The notes beneath the pieces are model-generated. The model was not told the DNA's origin and ran no database searches. It saw only the letters and a list, made by a program, of their open reading frames with translations. A stretch of 64,000 bases of DNA from Phlebotomus papatasi (lineage: Eukaryota; Arthropoda; Insecta; Diptera; Psychodidae): positions 43,782,712 through 43,846,711 of the forward strand of contig NC_077224.1 of NCBI RefSeq assembly GCF_024763615.1. Reading direction: 5' to 3'. Positions 47,447-57,209 of this stretch are shown in pieces. The position numbers and the translations under genes are program-made. Positions within the stretch are counted from its first letter, which is position 1, and each line of letters starts with the position of its first letter.

Positions 47447-48880
47447 ATGTTGATGGGCTCTCTCTGAATCGTGAACCGTTGCATCGTCCACAGGCTGACG
47501 TCACCCATGCATAGATATCCCATATAGACATTTTCCATGCATGCATACATTTTCATACACATACACATGCCCCGTGGGAATAATTGCGCGCGTCACTTGG
47601 CGGGGAAAAACAGTGCGAGAAACAGATCTCGGGTTTCGGGTTTCAGAGTGGCGCGTGGTGACTTCTGGATATATGACCCGTACTTAGGAATGCATCCTAT
47701 TGCAAAAAATGGCATGGAATGTGTCGTATGGAGGCGACTATAAATTAATTGTCGTGGGAATATTTTAATTGCTGTGGGAATTTTTCTTCCCTTTGAGAGC
47801 TATTAAAGACTTCTACATAAAGAGGATAAACGTTTTTGCAATGAAAAAGTACTTTTCATATAATTTCACATATGTTTCGAGAAATTAATTTACTCTACCG
47901 CACTTTTAAGGGAGATCTTCCATTGGGATGATCTTTTATCTAAGTTGAATGAAGTCTATTTTGCGCACCTTTATTTTACTTACCCCCAGATGTTTTTCGC
48001 AATTTTAGTGGTATGATCACCACCCATGCATAGCTATATGAAAAAGTATCTTCAAAGGTTGAATATTTTGTAACCGCAAAAAATCAGTTTTGCAGGATTA
48101 TATCCTAGCAGTGTGCGCAGAAGGGGTTGGATATAGTTAGCAGTTGTTCCAAAGAGTTAGAGGCTGTTTCAATTTAGAGAACTCTAGTGGCACGGGTTGT
48201 CTAATTATGGCAAGAGATTCTTAAGATCTGTTTAATTTATGTAAATTTTTTCTCTTGAGAATCCTTCTTATATGTCTACCAAAAAATTTCATTTCTGCCC
48301 CTCTATTTGCAATGTACGATAAATTTCGCAGTGCCTCTTTAGATCATGATGATCCATATGATCCGCTGATCTCATGACTTTTCTTTGTCCATTTTTTTGT
48401 GAAAAAGCATTTCCATACACTGATCTTGGATCTCGAGTATGTGATATAAGGTCGGTATACCTAAATTATTTCCTAATATTACAAACTGATGGTTGAATGT
48501 ACTTTCTTCCATTTCTATGTACTTGTCGCCGGAATGCCCGAAATATGATCTTCTGCATCGCTCATGAGTTTTATGGAGTGGAGTGAGGCGATTAAAAGAG
48601 GAGTGAAAAATCGTCAATGAAAGCAAATTTCATTCTTTGTATATGAATCATTTAATTTTCTTGGCCGCAAGTGAGGAAAGAATGGGAAAAGGTGTTAGGT
48701 TTCTGATAACTTTGCCCTCTCCAATATTAAATATTTTGAATTTATAATTGATGCTTTTCTTACTATTTGCAATGTGCTTTAAAGAGATCTGAAGAAATTT
48801 GCACATGATCCTTAGCATAAAGACTTGAGAAACGGCATAAATTATTTTTTCTCAAATTATACAGAATGGGTTGAGCATGT
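47447..48880. other. Unassigned DNA
   Basis: Contains a seventh TGACGTCA (47496-47503) and a less AT-rich stretch to 47.75 kb with two GTGGGAAT-AATT motifs. The rest is AT-rich. No gene supported. Confidence 0.4.
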
Positions 48881-49781
48881 CACTGATTACTGTGGAACTG
48901 ATGAATGTACCCCTAAAATTTAGTTATGTGCGATACTGAAACATTTTACATGTTTTTCACTGATAACTTGTTCCCAAATTACGTTTATCCCTGCTAGAGC
49001 CTTCTTGAAAGTAGAAAAGTGTGAAATTCTCTTCTTTTTATTAAATGATCATATTTTTAGTATATTTCCTCTGTGAACGGATCAAAAGAAAAGGTTCAAG
49101 AGGATGTTTAGTAAAAGAATGTCACAGATTTTTGCTTTAGATTGAATATGGAAATTTGGCGTGCACTCACTACATCACCACGGAACTATGTCCTCTTTAA
49201 TTCTCGGTCAAAAATTTGTCCTAGTATTATTGTTATTAAAATTTTATTTACACCTTTTACACCTTACACTGAAGAACATCGAAAACTTTATTTGAGTTGC
49301 AATTTAGAAATTTCTGTGTACCCGCCACACCGTTTGGAAAATACTTTAGGGAATCGTAAATGTTTTGTTCTGAGATATGAACCGATTTTATTTGTGAAAA
49401 ATGTTATCAGGGTAATGCATAGTCTCTTAAAATTCAATTATCTGCGATGTTGAATCATCTCACGTCTTTTCAGTGATAACTCGTTGCTAGATTGATATGC
49501 ATTTCTGAGAGACTTTCTCATATAAAATAGAAGATGAAGATCTTTTCTTTTGAATAAAATCTTAGCATACTCTTCACATAAAATTAATATGGTGGATGTT
49601 TAATAAAAATTGAAGCCATTTCTCTTTTACTCTGCTAATATTTTGCAGATTTTACACGTTGACTCAAACAAATTAAGCGTGTTACAGATAGAATGTAAAA
49701 CCTCGAAGCATATCAGAATGATAAGTCAGTTGCCTTTAGGAAAAAAGTTTCCCAAAAGTTCATTGTCTCTATGGAAAAACG
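48881..49781. other. Possible degenerate duplicated segments
   Basis: A GCGATACTGAAACA...TTTTTCACTGATAACT block (about 48930) is echoed by TGCGATGTTGAATCA...TTTTCAGTGATAACTCG (about 49445) and more weakly near 50180. TTTAATTCTCGGTCAAAAAT (about 49195) is echoed by TTTAATTCTTGGACAAAAAT (about 50690). This suggests tandemly duplicated, decayed sequence. No intact frame. Confidence 0.35.
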
Positions 49782-50060
49782 AGGGGCATGACATTTCCTA
49801 TGTTTCCCATATGTTTCTAGCGCGCCGAAAAAACTTTTGGGATTATTAGCTGTTTTCTGTCAGTGTAGAATGAATTAGCAAAAAATTTAAATGCAAAATA
49901 AAAGCCAACTTAATATTGAATAGGCAACCGAAAACCCCAAATTGGCAACCTACGTTGTTTTGGAGATATCTCGTGAAATGTGTACGAAAACAGGGAAAAA
50001 TTTACACTAAAATCGGTCGCATTTTTCAGAGCTTATGTCACCCCCCCCCCCCCCCCCCCT
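49782..50060. mobile_element. MITE, GGGG(A/C)ATGACATT family, copy 2 (inverted)
   Basis: Reverse-orientation homologue of 524-790: GGGGCATGACATTTCCTA at one end, TTTTGGAGATATCTCGTGAA with ATGTGTACGAAAACAGG in the middle, and GAGCTTATGTCA followed by 19 C residues (50041-50059) at the other end. The C run replaces the short CCCC of the terminal repeat. Confidence 0.75.
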
Positions 50061-50383
50061 AAACGTATTAAAAAATGAATATTTTGTACCCTCCACTGTA
50101 AAAATGTTTTTTCTTCAAATAAGATAGTGAATATGTACCAGTTACTTAAAGGATGCATGGCCTTCTGTAACTCGGCCTCTTGTGATACTGAATCACTTCA
50201 TGGCTTTTTTATGGACTATTTTTATCATTTTGATAATCTTTTTGTGAGAAATCTTAGAAAATTAAAATTGAATGCGTCTTCTTTAAGAAAAGACTACTTT
50301 GTATGATGGCCTGAGTCAACGAACACCAAAAGAGAATTTTCAAGAGATACTTACTAAAAAAAGAAAGTCGCAAACCTGAGCTT

Positions 50384-50600
50384 TCATTCATCATTATCAT
50401 TTTCAACTGCTAATCCCTATTGAGGTCGCGGACCCATTACATCCAATTTAGCAGTCTACACTTGTTGATCCTCCACCACTTCAGGAAAATGTTCAGGCTC
50501 AACCCCCAGACGCTCCAAGTCAAGATTCTGAATTTGATTCAGCCACCTTGTCTTAGGTCTGCCTCGAGGTCGATGTCTTCTCACAAATGGCATGCATAGC
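50384..50600 (-). pseudogene. LINE reverse transcriptase C-terminus and 3' tail
   Basis: The minus strand reads RGRPKTRWLNQIQNLDLERL followed by GVEPEHFPEVVEDQQ. It corresponds to the GRPRKRWLDDVEEDLRRLG block and the following WRR..V.DR region that end many insect LINE polyproteins. The tail then repeats the VMGPRPQ-like and ATGATGA-like sequence also seen at 25345. 5'-truncated; clade uncertain. Confidence 0.75.
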
Positions 50601-50624
50601 TTTTCTGGGGAATTTTTTGAGTTT

Positions 50625-51480
50625 TCATTGATTATGGGAATTTATCTTGGCACTTATTAGCACTACAAAACATCTTTGAACTCTATCCACTTTAATTCTT
50701 GGACAAAAATTCATCCTGGTGTAAAGAGCGGGTACCAGGATTACCTCAAAGAACAATGAAAAACACATATTGGAGCAAACCTGGTTTAAGTTCAATTTTT
50801 GAAATAGCTCCACCTGCTCTTTAGAAAAATGCTTTACATGCCGTTTTCCTAGACTTTCCTCTGAGATATTAAAAAAAAAACGCATATGCAGCAGAGTGAC
50901 ATGTCCAAACAAATTTTATCGGATATGAAACAAAGATTTTGTACACTTTGCATTTATCTTGGGAAATTTCGTTGATGTGACCAAAAGATCTTCGAAATCT
51001 CAGAGTAATACCGTTTTATAAGAATTTTATCAACTTGAAAAACTTTTCCTGGTTGAGATTTAATGACAAGTAGAAAGGTTGGTAAAAAGTGATAAGTCAA
51101 GAAAGACAAGATCATCAAGCTCCATATGTTATAAAGAAAAAGCAACAGATCAACAAATATAACCATGATACTGCTATGGATCTACGAAAGCAGGAAGAAA
51201 AACAATATTTATCGCGATCGGTTTTTCTCCAAATAGCTTTTCATTGAGTGTTGAGTTATGTGCCGTAAGCTACGGGGGTGGAATTGCTGTTGTAGAATAG
51301 AACCAAAAAGACATGGTCGACTTTCTGCGAAAACGGATTAACTTTAAGAGAATTGTTGGAAGACAAGTTGGGAAAGATCATGCCAATATGAAACTATTGC
51401 TAAACATTCAACCTGAACATTGTGTAAAAACTAGTAATCACTATGCCGTGAAAAAAATATTTTCAGAGGTACACCGATGT
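50625..51480 (-). pseudogene. Possible decayed membrane-protein gene
   Basis: Minus-strand frames at 50954-51166 (a hydrophobic run of over 25 residues) and 50625-50912 (hydrophobic SNMCFSLFFEVILVPALYTR, then MNFCPRIKVDRVQRCF) lie end to end. Upstream fragments read WFYSTTAIPP and LPAFVDP. A NFxPRIKxD block is echoed on the same strand near 49200. The pattern suggests a decayed multi-spanning membrane protein, perhaps duplicated. I cannot name the family, and chance is possible. Confidence 0.25.
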
Positions 51481-51774
51481 ATGTAAATCTTTAGGAGTAC
51501 AAAGATTGAAAAATTCTTATCTCTCAACCAATAATGCATTTAACCCCTCGATAAACTATTTTCGCCTTTTTCACGAAATTCCATTTATAGCAAGTAAGTC
51601 AATAATTTGTAATGCATCAAATTTGAAGAAAATTCACATATTTTTTTTTATTTTCCCCCCTTTTATGACTTTGCCTCTTACCTGTTGTATATTTTTTTCT
51701 TCTCGACTCTGTCATAAAATTAACTTTGCTATCCTGACTCTTGCATAAAACGCATTTTCTTCTTTTTAAACAAT

Positions 51775-51780
51775 TTTATT
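51775..51780 (-). terminator. Polyadenylation signal AATAAA of the RING gene
   Basis: AATAAA on the minus strand, 78 bases past the stop codon of the RING frame, a normal distance for an insect 3' untranslated region. Confidence 0.55.
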
Positions 51781-51857
51781 TCCTCTTAATCATGGCTGAT
51801 TTTCATATGCATTGACAACTCATTAAGATATTAGCTTTGCATTCAATTCTCTCTCTA

Positions 51858-52355
51858 TTACGAAAAGTATATTCTTGTAGTCTCAACGTATGGTTCTCGA
51901 CATAGGGGGCAGCTCGTTGTTCTTGAAGCACATTCTTGACATGCAGCAACGTGCCCGCATGGAATAAAGGCGATGTTGTATTCATTGTTATAGCAGATTT
52001 TGCAAATTTTATTTGGTTGCTCTACAATGTCATATTCTGCTTCTTCTATACCAGAATCCAAAGTATGATCACCAAAGAATATCTCAAACAAATTGTCAAG
52101 TGTATCCTCGTCGTTGATGTTGAAAAATTTTAGCATTAAATACTTTTTCTCCAAAATACTCATTTCTTTTCCGCTTTTCACCTTTCTGAAAATTTTTTCC
52201 ACCACACCCTTACGTAAAGTCTCATTGTTGGTTGCATGAAGAAGCTCGATCATCTCGCCAATTGACCTTTTATGCAAAATTAGCTGTACCAAATCAGACT
52301 CTGATTTGTCTTTTGCAAAAAGTTCTGCTAATTCTCTCAAGTTGTGAGTACTCAT
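51858..52355 (-). CDS. IAP-type RING finger protein without BIR domain
   Basis: A 165-residue frame, the best gene in the window. The C-terminus is a C3HC4 RING: C118, C121, C133, H135, C139, C142, C149, C152. The spacing (Cx2C, x11, CxH, x3, Cx2C, x6, Cx2C) is that of inhibitor-of-apoptosis proteins, with the usual CxICY start, IPCGH centre, CPLCR and a final hydrophobic tail RIYFS like that used for IAP RING dimerisation. Such RINGs are E3 ubiquitin ligases. Residues 1-110 look helical and charged and contain no BIR zinc-binding motif, so it is far shorter than normal IAPs. The start is ATG at 52353-52355; an in-frame TAA lies five codons upstream. CTACAG just before the ATG could be a splice acceptor, so upstream exons, possibly beyond the gap at 52594, cannot be excluded. 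Alternatives: a retrocopy or truncated paralogue of an IAP gene, or an IAP captured by or from an insect virus. RING identity is sure; completeness is not. Confidence 0.85.
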   Translation of the reverse strand: MSTHNLRELAELFAKDKSESDLVQLILHKRSIGEMIELLHATNNETLRKGVVEKIFRKVKSGKEMSILEKKYLMLKFFNINDEDTLDNLFEIFFGDHTLDSGIEEAEYDIVEQPNKICKICYNNEYNIAFIPCGHVAACQECASRTTSCPLCREPYVETTRIYFS

Positions 52356-52593
52356 TGCGCTGTAGATTTATTCTGATTGATTGATTTTTCAAGATGTCCC
52401 GTGTTAAATAATTGCAAAATATTATGTCAAACATTTTTTATTGAGAAAAAAGGGGGAGGGGATGCAGGAAACTTTTGAGGATGCAAATCCTGCCACTAAT
52501 TGTGTGAACACACAAAAAAATTGGTACTTTTAATTAATTCTATGGCATTTCACACAGAAAAGTGTATATCGCTATTAGAATCTCGCTGGATTT

Positions 52594-53093
52594 NNNNNNN
52601 NNNNNNNNNNNNNNNNNNNNNNNNNNNNNNNNNNNNNNNNNNNNNNNNNNNNNNNNNNNNNNNNNNNNNNNNNNNNNNNNNNNNNNNNNNNNNNNNNNNN
52701 NNNNNNNNNNNNNNNNNNNNNNNNNNNNNNNNNNNNNNNNNNNNNNNNNNNNNNNNNNNNNNNNNNNNNNNNNNNNNNNNNNNNNNNNNNNNNNNNNNNN
52801 NNNNNNNNNNNNNNNNNNNNNNNNNNNNNNNNNNNNNNNNNNNNNNNNNNNNNNNNNNNNNNNNNNNNNNNNNNNNNNNNNNNNNNNNNNNNNNNNNNNN
52901 NNNNNNNNNNNNNNNNNNNNNNNNNNNNNNNNNNNNNNNNNNNNNNNNNNNNNNNNNNNNNNNNNNNNNNNNNNNNNNNNNNNNNNNNNNNNNNNNNNNN
53001 NNNNNNNNNNNNNNNNNNNNNNNNNNNNNNNNNNNNNNNNNNNNNNNNNNNNNNNNNNNNNNNNNNNNNNNNNNNNNNNNNNNNNNNNNNNNN
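52594..53093. other. Assembly gap, 500 N
   Basis: Exactly 500 N, a placeholder length rather than a measured one. Open frames drawn across it are artefacts. Confidence 0.99.
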
Positions 53094-53579
53094 AATTATC
53101 TTAGAGTTAAATTTATTTAAAATAAATATTCTTGTAAATTATGAAGAGTCTAAAATCCAAAATATTCTCACAGCTGTATAGAATATCAGCATTAAAATAT
53201 CATAAAAAATGATGTATAAAATATCACAAAAATATCATCACGACTGTATAAAAGATTTATCAAAATATCGCAAATGTATAAACACAAAACAAAAATGACT
53301 GAGGTACAAAATATGACGGAAATAAAGCAAGAACTGTGATGGTAAGATTGCAAATATGAACTTTGAAAAATTATAATGGAAATGTAAATATATTTTAAGT
53401 ATAAATAATGTTATCGAATATGTGATCGAAAAATTAATAATTAAAAAAAAGTCATATCATATTTAATGTAATTATTATTGTAAAAATCCTTACATTAAAA
53501 ATAATTATCAGATATACAAATTTTGTGTATAATTTTTTTTATTTCGATACGGATATGGATTTCGATATGGGATCAATAA
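53094..53579. other. AT-rich DNA with degenerate AAAATATCA repeats
   Basis: ATAAAATATCACAAAAATATC-like units recur between about 53180 and 53290. Possibly part of the element spanning the gap. No gene. Confidence 0.4.
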
Positions 53580-53882
53580 AAAATCGTTATATTTAAAAAA
53601 AGGTGGAATATTTACACTTTTATTGGTGTAAAAGGAACACCTATATCTTCTTGAGATGGTGCGATAGAAAATCCACAATGGTGTTCCAACAATGCTAAAT
53701 TTGGTGTTAAAAATTGGTGTGAAATTGGTGTAATTAGAAACCCAAAGCCGGTGTTAGTTGCTTTGTGGTACAACTTGGTGTATTCTGAACACCGAATTGG
53801 GGTTAGTTGATTTTGGGGTTGAGGTTGGTGTGTCCGACAACACCAATTGGAGTTGTTACGCCACTAAAATTTCTCTGTGTGT
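53580..53882. repeat. Degenerate GGTGTxxAATTGGTGT array ending in ACACAGAGAAATTTTAGTGG
   Basis: About ten GGTGT-containing units (AATTGGTGT, TTGGTGTT, ATTGGTGTAA) over 280 bp. The array ends with CGCCACTAAAATTTCTCTGT GTG. A diverged inverted partner of that end (CACACAGAAAAG) occurs at 52551, on the other side of the gap. The array and the gap may therefore be one mobile element about 1.3 kb long as assembled. Confidence 0.55.
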
Positions 53883-55568
53883 TGGAATTGAATTTATCAA
53901 TACGAAATAATATAATCGTAATCTATAAATACCAAATCGTGTTCATCCAAAGTTTGAGCCCGATTGGACAAAGTAGAATTTTACCTAATTATAAGCAGAG
54001 ATTTAATGAATCTTAACTATATAATTTCTTTACAACGATAACTTTTAATTCCATTTTCTTCTTATTCATTGTACTAGGGAAGAGTAACTACCAATTTTTG
54101 AAATGCAGTGGAGGAATCGTTTTGCTTGTGTATAATTTTAATTATATAGCACATCCCACATTAAAATTCAAAACTAAAGACTCTCTACTTTATTCGGTTT
54201 TCGTGAAGAAGACGTAGCCTAAAATTACTGATTAGAGACGCTACCGAAAGGGCTAAATACTATCCTGTAGATAGAGATTAAACAAATCTTAATTCGTCTT
54301 TTAGTAAGATATTGCCAAAGATATTCAAAAGATATCCCGCATTTTCTCAAGCATTTGTGTTTTCCTCTTTTTGCAATATTAGAGTTTGAAAATCGCCAAA
54401 AAAAAAATCAAAAATCTTAATGTATCCGAAACCATTATCTGTCTATAATCACTTTTAGTACTCACCTAAAAGTTTGTAGGGAGTTCTTTTCTTACCTTCG
54501 GTCCTATTGAAAGCAAGTTGTTATTCTGAATGAAACCACCTTGCTCATTAAATTATATGGTTCGCGCAATATTTCTCGTAATGTGTGCGATTATAATGAA
54601 TTAGATGATGTTCGTCTCATTCAGTAGCAAAATGAAAACCTTGTGTGGTCGTGGAAGAGGTGGAAAAGGGTAAACCTTAATTATACAGAATAATTTTCAT
54701 GAGGTATCCATTTAGCATTTTTATATAAAAAAAAATTGAAAAAAGATGAATAGTGAATGTGAAGTGTATTTTTTAATGCCACCCATTATTTGTCCAAGTT
54801 CAAATTGGAATTACATAATGCCAATGGTAAAAATAGAGTCTTATAAAAAGAAAAACATCAGCCAAAAATTATGGTTAGAATAGAACAATTGAAGAGGCCG
54901 TTGGAACAAATTGAAAAGGAAACCATTGTGATTCTGAAATGCAAGAAGGTAGGTTAATAAAAAAAAATACTAGTGACTCTTAATGAAATATCGCAGAAGA
55001 TTTACATATAATAAGGGAATAAGGGAAAGACGTAAGATTTCTTGAGGCTCTTTCTCGAACTGATGAAGAATGGTGTACACAATGTATACCTTGACCTTCC
55101 GCTTCAATCGGATGCAAGTGGTTTGTCTGCTTCACTTTAATGATGACGATACTTTACAAATATGCATTTGAATCCATTCGAAAAGATTAGCTTCTGTACG
55201 ACTTCTGTATGAATAAATTAATAAATTTCAATAATGATCTCTTTCTTCTGTCACATTTTTCTCCCTCCCATGAAATTTCTCAACTAATGGACCTCTTTTT
55301 TTTTCGATATACCAAGCCATCTTCCTCGGAGCGGAATGTGAATTAATTCTTTACCTTGGACAACTCACTCTTATTCCGCTTTCTCTTATCTACCTCCGAA
55401 GGCACAACACAAGCCACAGAAGGAAGGAGATAAGTCATAATGGTGGTTCATGACATCACTTTAAAAATATATCAGTAATTAATGCTGCTCCTGCTAGAGA
55501 AAATGCCGCGCATCCCATTCAATTTTGTCATATCATGCAAGACATCGAAGGTTTCCCACGAGCGAGGG
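53883..55568. other. Unique DNA, no supported gene
   Basis: About 1.7 kb of AT-rich to moderate DNA. No domain-bearing frame, RNA gene or inverted repeat seen. Confidence 0.45.
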
Positions 55569-55570
55569 TA

Positions 55571-55785
55571 GGGGAGACCGGGGTAGAATTAGCCACCAAA
55601 TGAAATTTTTCATTACGTATAATTTGTATAGCAAATATTTGTATGAGGCTGATAAATATTTCAATGAATAGTAATGGAAGTATATATTGGGAATAACAAG
55701 TGGTTTCCTTAATATTTCTTCGAAGGCAAACTATAAGATACCACTATCTAATACCATACGTGGCTAAATCTGCCTCGGTCTCCCC
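55571..55785. mobile_element. TA-flanked MITE, GGGGAGACCGGGG ends
   Basis: Left GGGGAGACCGGGGTAGAATT plus AGCCAC and right GTGGCTAAATCTGCCTCGGT plus CTCCCC are inverted and flanked by TA (55569-55570, 55786-55787). Partial relatives occur near 15225, near 56255 (GTTGCCCGACCTCCCC) and near 63690 (GCACCGGTCTCTCC). Confidence 0.9.
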
Positions 55786-55789
55786 TACT

Positions 55790-56800
55790 CTTGTATACAC
55801 AATATTTTTGAATGCAATTTTACTACGTTTTATTAGACAAGTTATGTTTTTAATTCAATATTTTTTTTTATAATTAAGTTGCTATTGCGACATTTTAGTA
55901 TAAAAATATTTAAAACCAATTAAAATTTTTCAACTTTCCAAATCTAAATAAATATTTAAATAAAGAATTGAATTATTTCATAAAAAGCAGTTAATGCATG
56001 AATAGCTGCTAATACAAGCGACGAAAGCTGTATTAGCTCATTCAGTAAAATTACTATATAACGTAGTAAAATAAAGCAAACCCTACAAAACGATTATTTC
56101 GCATATTTCTAAAAAAAAAAAAAAAAAAACTGGGTTTTACCATGATGTAATTTGGGTAGACAAAATAATTGTAGATCTAAATAAAATAATTGTAAGGACC
56201 AGCTTCATTTAGAAATAGACGAAAAATTCGTATAACAATATAGCCACATAGCTCAAAGTTGCCCGACCTCCCCCTAAACACAGAAAAGTTTTCTTTTGTA
56301 AAATGGAATTTTGTGGTTCAGGAGATTGCTCCAGTGTCTGGAGTGTCTGGTGATCAAAATTTTGTATCGAAAAGATTTATTTAGTGAAAATTTTAAAAGA
56401 TTTCTTTGTGTTGTTGCTTCTCATCCGGAATATTTTCGACATGTCGGATAATTCATTCAGCAATATTCGATATGCAAAAATCTTCATAAATGTGTGTAGT
56501 GAACGAGGAAAAAATAGTGAAATGTACATAGAGCGTAGTAGTAAACAATAGAAAAGGTAAAAAATTGTTGAGAAAATAGTGCCTACTCTGTGGTAATGAA
56601 ATACAATGTTGTGAAATGCACTTGACGTCTTCATTCAAACGTACGTCACTTTTGTACCTATATGCTGTAATGAAAAACGCCAAATGCATTGTTTTTGACG
56701 CGTCCTTTTTTATACGGAAAAAGACCGTTCTTTGGAGTAGTTTTTTTACTGCATAGCAAAGTAAATCTTAGAACAGTAGAAAAACAAATATATTATTAAT
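55790..56800. other. AT-rich DNA, no supported gene
   Basis: Includes a 19-base A run (56111-56129) and a terminus of the GGGGAGACC family near 56255. Minus-strand frames at 56377-56689 are short and overlapping and show no motif. Confidence 0.45.
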
Positions 56801-56802
56801 TC

Positions 56803-57208
56803 GTTGTGAGAATTTTACGAACTTTTTTTTAATATTAATTGTATTTATGTACATAGAAATCATCAATCGGAGCAAGTGACACTCAAATCATCCAGTTTTT
56901 TCGCAGTGGAGACAGGAAAAATTCCTTCCTCCACCCAGAATCGAACTGGAGACCTCTCGTTAACTAGACGATTGCTCTGCCAACTGAGCTATTAAAGGCC
57001 ACATGCTGTGCTTGACATGCTACATGATCTTAACCAATTGCATTATTCACTTCAATCGCTTACTCTCGGGATTGCGAGATTTGGAAACGATGTGGTGCGT
57101 ACAATTGAGCCGGCAACTTATGGTGTCCATGAATTTTGGTTTATTGTGAGATTTTTACAAACTTTACTTCAATATTAATTGTATTTATGTACAGAGAAAT
57201 CATCAATA
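56803..57208. repeat. 65-bp direct repeats flanking a tRNA-like insert
   Basis: TTGTGAGAATTTTACGAACT...AATATTAATTGTATTTATGT plus ACATAGAAATCATCAAT (56803-56868) is repeated with a few changes at 57144-57208. The 275 bp between includes a tRNA-Thr-like sequence. The structure could be a tandem duplication of a 341-bp unit, or a small retroelement with terminal repeats. Confidence 0.8.
56927..56998 (-). pseudogene. tRNA-Thr(AGT)-like sequence
   Basis: The minus strand has a D arm GCTCAGTTGGCAGAGC with a perfect 4-bp stem. The anticodon arm has loop CTAGTTA (anticodon AGT, threonine) and four of five stem pairs. The T arm is TCCAG-TTCGATT-CTGGG, fully paired with one wobble. The A box TAGCTCAGTTGG and B box GTTCGATTC are intact. 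The acceptor stem pairs imperfectly (CCTTTAA with TGGAGGA), so it may be a pseudogene or the head of a tRNA-derived SINE. Confidence 0.6.
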
Positions 57209-57209
57209 T

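Noticed and set aside
51936..52133. Plus-strand open frame antisense to the RING gene
   Set aside because: It is the shadow of the real minus-strand gene in another frame and has no motif.
52500..53120. Open frames of 180-206 codons across the gap
   Set aside because: They consist almost entirely of N translated as X.
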